In this document: piece after piece, positions 4,353 through 9,505 of the stretch
Layout of the letters: each line of letters opens with the position of its first letter
How positions within the stretch are numbered: the stretch's first letter is position 1
Source of the DNA: an uncultured bacterium
Lineage (GTDB): Bacteria; Bacteroidota; Bacteroidia; Bacteroidales; Paludibacteraceae
DNA: 9,505 nucleotides
Assembly: GCA_947074225.1 (NCBI GenBank)
Contig: CAMTOX010000048.1
Span: 1-9,505, forward strand
Direction: 5' to 3'
The notes under the pieces: model-generated
What the model was told of the DNA's origin: nothing
The model's database searches: none
What the model saw: only the letters and a program-made list of their open reading frames with translations
Translations under genes and position numbers: made by a program

Positions 4353-7304
4353 TTATTTTATTACTATCTTCTCTACTTTATCGGCTACTCTAACTAAATA
4401 GATTCCTTTTGCCCAATCGTGACACGATATAACAACATCTCTTTCACTAACTTGTTCTTGATGCACTAATGTGCCTTGAACTGTATATATCTGAATCAAT
4501 CCGGCTTCTGTAGAAGAGGTGGTAATAGTAAACTCACCTTCTGTAACTGGATTTGGATATACCGACAATGTTATAAGTTCACTCTCTGCCAAACCTACAG
4601 CCGGCGATACCTCAATAGTTTTCTCAACATGGTCGGCTGGAAGATACATTGCATCGCCATGCTGTTCTGCGCGTATAGTGGCACTACCCACACCCACTAT
4701 GGTCAATTGATCTCTGTTCACAATAGCCACAGAAGTATTGTCAGAGCTATAAATAATGGATAAGCCACTGGTTGCAGATGCCAATAATGTAATTGGTTCA
4801 TCGTTCACCGTTGCCTTTAACTCCTGTTGCCATAAAATGGCTTGCGCTTGGCGTTCCACATGAATGGTTTTGCTAACTGAAGTGGCAGGACTATAATAAG
4901 CATTACCTGCTTGTGAAGCAGTAATGATGGCATCGCCTTCGCCCACTACAATTAATTGATTACCATTAACAATAGCAACAGAACTATTGTCTGAGCTATA
5001 GCTAACTCTTAAACCACTTGTAGCTGTAGCACTAAGTGTAACGTTATCGCCAATCACTCCTTGAAGCGTTTGAACCCATATAATGGCTTGCGTTTGTCGA
5101 GCGACAGTAACTTCCTTTGTTACAGAGGTAGCAGCATGATACTTGTTAGAACCTACTTGGTTGGCAGTAATAGAGGCGTTTCCTTCGCCTGTCAATATCA
5201 ATCTATTGCCTTGAATTAATGCAACAGCAGAATTGTCCGACACATAACTCACGACCAAGCCACTGGTAGCAGTAGCACTTAATAGAATAGTATCGCCTAT
5301 CATTCCCTGCAACTGCTGTGTCCATATAATGGCTTGTTGCTGTTTAGTTACCTCTAAGTTCTTAGATAGTGCAACGGCAGGTAAATAGAGTGAGTCGCCA
5401 TGCTGCGACGCTGTAATAACAACACTACCTTCGCCCATAATAATCAGTGTATCATGTTGCACTTGTGCTACTGCACTATTGCTACTCTCATAACTCACGG
5501 CAAGCCCACTGCTGGCAGTAGCAGTAAGAATAAGCGTATCGCCTATCTCGCCTGTTAAAAGCTGATTCCAAGTCAATAGTTGTTCTACTCTTTGAACAAC
5601 CTGCATCTGTTTCACCACATCGGCTGCAGTATAGAACACATCATTACCTGCTTGGCTTGCAGTAATGGTAATGGCACCGGCCTGTAAAAGCACCAAGGTG
5701 TCGCCTATGATAATTGCCGAGGTATCGGGTTGCACACTGTAACTCACGGCAAGTCCACTGCTGGCAGTAGCTGTTAACAACAGAGTATCGCCCACATACC
5801 CTTGCAATGTCTGATCCCAATTAATACTCTGATGACGATCTATAAATTCAAGAGCTCCAATATCTATCCTGTTATTGGTAATACGCGGAAAGCCGTAAGC
5901 ATCTTTAGTCGAGTACCAATTGGTTAAATAGGTGGCAGGGCTTCCACCATCTATAAGTGGTGAGGTACTCTGCAATCCCCAATTGGCATTCAATATGGCA
6001 CTACTGTCGGCGGCTGTTACAGCACTACCTACAACACCGCTTGGATTTATGAAGCCGGGATAGAGAAGGGTAGAGTCACTCCCCATGTTCAGGCTATCTA
6101 AGGCTATTGAAGACATAGCAGACGCATAGCCCCCTTCTATAGCGCTATAGTTTACACTAGTGGGAATACTACCTATTTGTCGCTTATATACCTGGCCACT
6201 ATCTGTGGTATATTGATTATTCCATACAACGCAATTGATAATGGGGCGACCATTAGCACCCATACCGGCAGAGCGGTAGCCTGTGGGCACATTCAGAGTG
6301 CTATTAGCCACAATAGTGCTATTAGAAATCTTATTTGAATAGGCTGAAGTTAAATAGACACCCGAAAAGGTTAGGTTTAAAGAATCCTGATGTACAACTG
6401 TATTGTTAGCTACTAAGCATCCTCTAATATCTACTCCATTATAACCAGCAGCATAAATACCACCCACACTCAAATTGCCGGTAGAGCCTGCACAATGATT
6501 GTTTATTACTATACTATTCTCAATATGGCATAAATCATAATAGTATAAATATACTCCACCTGCATAACCGTCATTACCAACTGTCTTGTTGTTAGCAATT
6601 AAACAATTGTCAATAATAACATCAGATCCAAGATATGATCCTGGAGCAAACGAAGTAGATGAAATGCCACCAACTCGAACTCCCACATTATTGATAATAT
6701 TACAGTTTGTAATACAATTAGGAGCACCACTTCCAAGTCTTATACCTCCAATAGGGTAAGGTGTTACTAATCCATTATTCCTTATCAAAGAATTAGATAG
6801 GGTACCTCCATTCATATAACATCCTTGATTATTATTCTCAATAGTCATATTATTGAAAATTGATAATCCAGAAACCGAATTGCTTGATATTGCTAATCCT
6901 CTGTTACAATTTCTAATAACAATGCCATCAATCTTTAAAATTGACCTATAATTACCGGAATACTCAATTCCATAATTACTTGTACCCATGCCATCAATCA
7001 CAGTGGCATTGCCATCGGCCCTGACGCCATTAATAAGTTCAGGTCGTTCTGCTAAACTACTTTCATTGCCGCTAAACCCGCCATATACAATAATACTAGA
7101 TGTAATATCCACAGGATTATAAACGCCTACAGCAACAAAGACAGTGTCGCTACCTGAATATCGATAAAGAGATGCTTTTGCTGTGGCCCACGAAAGTCCA
7201 TCATTAGCATCATTACCACTCATGGATACGTAACGAATTGTAGCTCCCATATTAATACAACATAGAAGTAGGATCATTATCAGAGAAAGTAATGTTTTCT
7301 TCAT
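4353..7304 (-). CDS. Secreted beta-helix/Ig-repeat protein with T9SS sorting domain
   Basis: This 983-residue protein is built for export and surface attachment in a Bacteroidota cell. Residues 1-20 or so form a signal peptide (basic MKK, then LLSLIMILLLCC). From about 22 to 490 there is a right-handed parallel beta-helix with recurring rungs such as NCNIINN, NCLIANN, NSIVINN and GCLVANN. It ends in a segment (SPLIDGGSPA ... RIDIGALEF) seen in choice-of-anchor-Q proteins. Residues about 492-902 are five Ig-like repeats of about 82 residues. Residues about 903-983 are a T9SS type A sorting domain (VYPNP at 915-919, KGIYLVRV, final KIVIK), which directs passage through the type IX system. No catalytic residues are recognisable, so adhesin or glycan binder is the best guess. 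The ATG lies 10 bp after the preceding stop, so it is probably the last gene of the DUF2589 operon. The N-terminal part (about 6400-7000) looks more AT-rich than the repeat part. Confidence 0.9.
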   Translation of the reverse strand: MKKTLLSLIMILLLCCINMGATIRYVSMSGNDANDGLSWATAKASLYRYSGSDTVFVAVGVYNPVDITSSIIVYGGFSGNESSLAERPELINGVRADGNATVIDGMGTSNYGIEYSGNYRSILKIDGIVIRNCNRGLAISSNSVSGLSIFNNMTIENNNQGCYMNGGTLSNSLIRNNGLVTPYPIGGIRLGSGAPNCITNCNIINNVGVRVGGISSTSFAPGSYLGSDVIIDNCLIANNKTVGNDGYAGGVYLYYYDLCHIENSIVINNHCAGSTGNLSVGGIYAAGYNGVDIRGCLVANNTVVHQDSLNLTFSGVYLTSAYSNKISNSTIVANSTLNVPTGYRSAGMGANGRPIINCVVWNNQYTTDSGQVYKRQIGSIPTSVNYSAIEGGYASAMSSIALDSLNMGSDSTLLYPGFINPSGVVGSAVTAADSSAILNANWGLQSTSPLIDGGSPATYLTNWYSTKDAYGFPRITNNRIDIGALEFIDRHQSINWDQTLQGYVGDTLLLTATASSGLAVSYSVQPDTSAIIIGDTLVLLQAGAITITASQAGNDVFYTAADVVKQMQVVQRVEQLLTWNQLLTGEIGDTLILTATASSGLAVSYESSNSAVAQVQHDTLIIMGEGSVVITASQHGDSLYLPAVALSKNLEVTKQQQAIIWTQQLQGMIGDTILLSATATSGLVVSYVSDNSAVALIQGNRLILTGEGNASITANQVGSNKYHAATSVTKEVTVARQTQAIIWVQTLQGVIGDNVTLSATATSGLRVSYSSDNSSVAIVNGNQLIVVGEGDAIITASQAGNAYYSPATSVSKTIHVERQAQAILWQQELKATVNDEPITLLASATSGLSIIYSSDNTSVAIVNRDQLTIVGVGSATIRAEQHGDAMYLPADHVEKTIEVSPAVGLAESELITLSVYPNPVTEGEFTITTSSTEAGLIQIYTVQGTLVHQEQVSERDVVISCHDWAKGIYLVRVADKVEKIVIK
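4599..5831 (-). repeat. Five tandem Ig-like repeats in the surface protein gene
   Basis: Five imperfect units of about 246 bp encode domains that each open with a pattern like QxIxWxQxLxG, then GD, LxATATSGLxVSY, SDNSxVA, GEGxxxITAxQxG and an ending such as YxPAxxVxKxxxV. This is the common bacterial Ig-like form often repeated in T9SS proteins. Units 3 to 5 (counted from the N-terminus) are the most alike, and the plus strand shows ataatggcttg or close variants at each of their starts. Unit 1 is the most divergent. The number of units may vary between strains by recombination. Confidence 0.85.
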
Positions 7305-7314
7305 AATTTATAAA

Positions 7315-7866
7315 TTACTCAAATGAAATTTCTTCAGCAAGAATCCTTATGACATCAAACCTCCCAATAGAGGCTATTGCGCTATTAATGCTTGGTGCCA
7401 GTTGAACATGAGATTTAAATTGATTCAATAAAGATTGTAGAAATTGAGTGAAGGTTTCCTTCTCGCTATTGAAGTTTAAGAGACCTGCTGACTTAGCAAC
7501 TACTAAAATCTGTTTCATCACAACACGTACATTTTCAATCTTCTCTTGTAATCTATTGTAAATGTTTTGTAGAATCTGTTGTGATGGATTAACTGTCGAA
7601 ACGGCCTGTGCAATAACAGTCTTTTTTTTAATGCGCTTATCGGTATATATCTTTAATTCCTCATGACAAATAAGGGCATGCAAACCGGCTATTTCTGCAC
7701 ATTCTGCAAAGTTATATTTCTTCAATAATGCCTCGCTATCTTTTATCCAGGCTAACCAATCTTGGAGGGCATAAATATCCTTATTCTCAAATTTACAGAC
7801 TAATTCAGGAACTAATAGAAGCTTTGCTTGTATTGCAGAAGCTATATCAATTGTTGATTCTACCAT
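7315..7866 (-). CDS. Unknown helical protein of the DUF2589 operon
   Basis: I do not recognise this 183-residue protein. It looks almost wholly helical, with amphipathic runs such as ALQDWLAWIKDSEALLKKY, QQILQNIYNRLQEKIENV and FTQFLQSLLNQFKSHV. It has no signal peptide, membrane segment or catalytic motif. There are three cysteines in the first 70 residues (C24, C55, C67), not in a metal-binding spacing. Its ATG lies only 2 bp after the previous stop, which implies translational coupling, and its stop is 10 bp before the start of the surface protein gene. A structural or adaptor role alongside the two DUF2589-like proteins is plausible, from context only. Confidence 0.75.
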   Translation of the reverse strand: MVESTIDIASAIQAKLLLVPELVCKFENKDIYALQDWLAWIKDSEALLKKYNFAECAEIAGLHALICHEELKIYTDKRIKKKTVIAQAVSTVNPSQQILQNIYNRLQEKIENVRVVMKQILVVAKSAGLLNFNSEKETFTQFLQSLLNQFKSHVQLAPSINSAIASIGRFDVIRILAEEISFE

Positions 7867-7868
7867 AC

Positions 7869-8564
7869 TTATTCCGGTTCTAAACGTGTTTGTACTTCTC
7901 CTTTATCGTTTTGAGAAATTGACCATAACATCCCTTCTTCTTTGATATTTAAATTTACATGAAAAATAGCTGAGCTGTCTACTTCTTTTAATCGTGAGGC
8001 TTCTACGATTACATCTAAATTTTCAACAGATGTATTTAGATAGCTATTGGTCAGATAAATAGAAAGTTTATCGGCTACTTCTTCAACCGGAACCTTCCCT
8101 ACAGATTCAGAAATTTTCATGAGAGGGTCTTTAACATTATCGGAAATTTTGTATGCAGATTCCGGTATTGCTTGAATATTTCTTGACTCACAAATGGCTT
8201 CATTAAGTTGTGTTAGAGAATTATGAATGTCTTTTTTAATTCCAGTAATTATTTCTTGGTATTTATATAAATATATTTGTTTCTCCGTCAATCCATAGTC
8301 CTGATAAACTTCAATAAAAACACCCTCTGTAAGATTATATATATCTAATTTGTAGTTAATTGAAGCACCTGAGAGAGCGTAATCAATTGCAACTGGGACG
8401 GATAAATTAACATCTCCTATGCGCATACGTGGAATGGAGAAATATCTCAATATCTCATGATTCTTATAGATCTCAGCAATCTTAGCAGTTTCAACATCTG
8501 TTGCTAAACGCGCATCTGTGATACTTGCAACAAGACTCGCAATATAATCATTTAATTTTGCCAT
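7869..8564 (-). CDS. DUF2589-related partner protein
   Basis: The 231-residue protein has no export signal and no named family that I can assign with certainty. Residues 43-60 (SIPRMRIGDVNLSVPVAI) mirror the core of the DUF2589 protein encoded just upstream (NIPSLRIDEMTIDFNAKL): both have I-P-x-[LM]-R-I-x-[DE]-[MV] followed by alternating hydrophobic residues. The N-terminus (DYIASLVASITDARLATDVE) is helical, as in DUF2589 proteins. After the motif comes a predicted helical stretch (YGLTEKQIYLYKYQEIITGI) and a C-terminal beta-rich part (NLDVIVEASRLKE, IFHVNLNIKEEG, MLWSISQND). The likely reading is a divergent paralogue that forms a mixed complex with the first gene's product. It lies 63 bp after that gene, with a hairpin between, and 2 bp before the next. 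Confidence 0.75.
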   Translation of the reverse strand: MAKLNDYIASLVASITDARLATDVETAKIAEIYKNHEILRYFSIPRMRIGDVNLSVPVAIDYALSGASINYKLDIYNLTEGVFIEVYQDYGLTEKQIYLYKYQEIITGIKKDIHNSLTQLNEAICESRNIQAIPESAYKISDNVKDPLMKISESVGKVPVEEVADKLSIYLTNSYLNTSVENLDVIVEASRLKEVDSSAIFHVNLNIKEEGMLWSISQNDKGEVQTRLEPE

Positions 8565-8578
8565 TATAAAAATATTTA

Positions 8579-8611
8579 GAGACAGTTTATAAAGGATTTA
8601 TAAACTGTCTC
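8579..8611 (-). promoter_or_regulatory. Hairpin between DUF2589 genes, possible attenuator
   Basis: A perfect 15-bp stem (gagacagtttataaa, 8579-8593, with tttataaactgtctc, 8597-8611) has a 3-nt loop. On the minus strand it follows the stop of the first gene by 16 nt, and its 3' side runs into taaatatttttata before the ATG of the second gene. The U-rich but interrupted tail suggests partial termination, giving more of the first protein than of the later ones. An RNA-processing or stability role is equally possible. Confidence 0.65.
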
Positions 8612-8627
8612 AATGTTTAGATATTTG

Positions 8628-9257
8628 TTATGATTCTGGGGTATTGTTTGTGATAGTAACCGGTGTAGTGGTAGATTTAGTAGTAACCTCTTTATCTATT
8701 ATTTGAGATTCAAGCATAGAGAGTATACGATCTAAACCAGCAGGTAAATCATCATTTACTACCCTGACATGTACTGCCATATCATATGAACGTTGTACCT
8801 CTGTATTGGATGTTGTCTTTCTTTTATATGCTGCAGAGGCTTTAAAATTTACTATTTTAATACCTGCCCCCATAGTTGTAGAAACATCTAAAGAAGATTC
8901 AACTGTTTTATTCTCGACAGAAGTTAATTTGGCATTGAAGTCAATGGTCATCTCATCAATACGCAATGAGGGGATATTCAATATTGTCAATAAAGGTACA
9001 TCTAACTCATAAGTGTCATACTCAATCACAACTTCTTTTTTATCAACTTCAGTAGTTGATTCTTCAATAGTATTTACCCCTTTTTTATACTTAAATGTTA
9101 CATAATTTATTTCATTTTGTTCGTTGAAACCAACTGATGAAATGAAATTTACTTGTGCCATAGAGGCTGAATTTTGTGCTTCAATTGCCGCTTGCATAGG
9201 ACCGCCTATATAAGCACTAAAATCTAAACTGTTAAGTTCACTTACCAAATCTGCCAT
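8628..9257 (-). CDS. DUF2589 domain protein, first gene of the operon
   Basis: The 209-residue protein matches the DUF2589 family from memory. It has an N-terminal YIGGPMQAAIEAQNSASMAQ (residues 16-35) followed by VNFISSVGF, a central VPLLTILNIPSLRIDEMTID (87-106), a beta-rich middle, then SYDMAVHVRV (157-166) and DDLPAGLDRILSMLESQI (169-186). The tail is threonine-rich. No signal peptide or membrane segment is visible, so it should stay in the cytoplasm unless a special route exists. The family has no established function. It is the first gene behind a good Bacteroides-type promoter and is followed by a hairpin that may limit read-through. The ATG at 9257 fits the family's usual start and a leader of about 40 nt. 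Confidence 0.82.
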   Translation of the reverse strand: MADLVSELNSLDFSAYIGGPMQAAIEAQNSASMAQVNFISSVGFNEQNEINYVTFKYKKGVNTIEESTTEVDKKEVVIEYDTYELDVPLLTILNIPSLRIDEMTIDFNAKLTSVENKTVESSLDVSTTMGAGIKIVNFKASAAYKRKTTSNTEVQRSYDMAVHVRVVNDDLPAGLDRILSMLESQIIDKEVTTKSTTTPVTITNNTPES

Positions 9258-9303
9258 AATAATGAATTTTGTAGTTAATGGTTTAATATAGTTATCACAG
9301 CTG

Positions 9304-9335
9304 CAAATATATATAAATATTATTTTATATACAAA
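9304..9335 (-). promoter_or_regulatory. Bacteroides-type promoter of the DUF2589 operon
   Basis: On the minus strand, TTTG (9332-9335) and TATATTTG (9304-9311) are separated by 20 bp, matching the known Bacteroides -33 TTTG and -7 TAnnTTTG elements in sequence and spacing. The expected transcript start is near 9297, giving a leader of about 40 nt before the ATG at 9257. The surrounding DNA is very AT-rich, so chance matches are possible, but this is the only full match I found close to this gene. Confidence 0.7.
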
Positions 9336-9459
9336 TAAAAAATATAAATTTATTTCATTTTTCGTGTGTATTAGTTGTAATTATATATAAATTATCTATC
9401 AAAGATCAAGTATTTGAGTTAATATGTTATAGAATCGATATAATGAAATCTCCATATCC

Positions 9460-9505
9460 ACTCTCACTCTTTTTGCTTTACCTCCATGCTCTTACGGTCT
9501 AATCT
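9460..9505. repeat. 46-bp direct repeat, right copy (runs off the window)
   Basis: This matches 1392-1437 at 45 of 46 positions in the same orientation and reaches the last base of the window, so the true repeat is probably longer. At the left copy the next bases enter the 52-codon repeat family; the same can be expected beyond 9505. The two copies enclose about 8.07 kb holding the conjugative module and the DUF2589 operon. Confidence 0.9.

Noticed and set aside
4599..5831. CRISPR-like array
   Set aside because: The periodic units are about 246 bp and translate as Ig-like domains in one frame; there are no short identical repeats with unique spacers.
7230..7304. Possible lipoprotein signal (LLLCC) in the surface protein
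   Set aside because: The residue before the cysteine is leucine rather than glycine, alanine or serine, and the C-terminal T9SS domain explains surface attachment better.
9402..9488. Short minus-strand frame reading MEISLYRFYNILTQILDL
   Set aside because: It is under 30 codons and lies partly in the repeat. It has no usable leader and matches no known family.

Overview
The window looks like a low-GC member of the Bacteroidales (phylum Bacteroidota). Four independent signs support this. There is a secreted protein with a type IX secretion (T9SS) C-terminal sorting domain. The best promoter fits the Bacteroides form (TTTG, 20 bp, TAnnTTTG). The PcfK/PcfJ/DUF3873 gene cluster is typical of Bacteroides-type conjugative transposons. 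Translation starts have A-rich leaders rather than strong Shine-Dalgarno sites. I cannot name the species.

Layout. Positions 1-1380 are decayed flank. They hold a broken IS1182-family transposase fragment (638-908), a degenerate copy of a dispersed repeat (364-500), a strong palindromic terminator (988-1029) and the 3' end of an outer-membrane beta-barrel gene that lacks its 5' part (1029-1379, minus). Positions 1392-1726 hold a second, better kept copy of the dispersed repeat and the leader of a plus-strand operon. That operon (1727-4183) is a conjugative-element module: pcfK, pcfJ, two small unknown genes and a DUF3873 gene. No relaxase, coupling protein, integrase or tra gene is present in the window, so it is either a fragment or the edge of a larger element. 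Two hairpins (4189-4226 and 4294-4333) end it and also stop the converging minus-strand transcription unit.

Positions 9257-4353 are a second, minus-strand unit of four closely spaced genes behind one recognisable promoter (9304-9335). The order is a DUF2589 protein, a second protein sharing its core motif, a small probably helical protein, and a 983-residue exported protein with a right-handed beta-helix, five Ig-like repeats and a T9SS sorting domain. A perfect 15-bp hairpin lies between the first and second genes and could lower expression of the later ones. The first three proteins have no export signal, while the fourth is clearly built for the cell surface. No function is established for this gene set, and it is the best candidate here for an undescribed system.

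The last 46 bases (9460-9505) match 1392-1437 in direct orientation with one mismatch. The conjugative module and the DUF2589 unit therefore lie between two copies of the same sequence, about 8.07 kb apart. The near-identical terminators at 988-1029 and 4294-4333 and the repeat copies suggest a region assembled by recombination between dispersed repeats.
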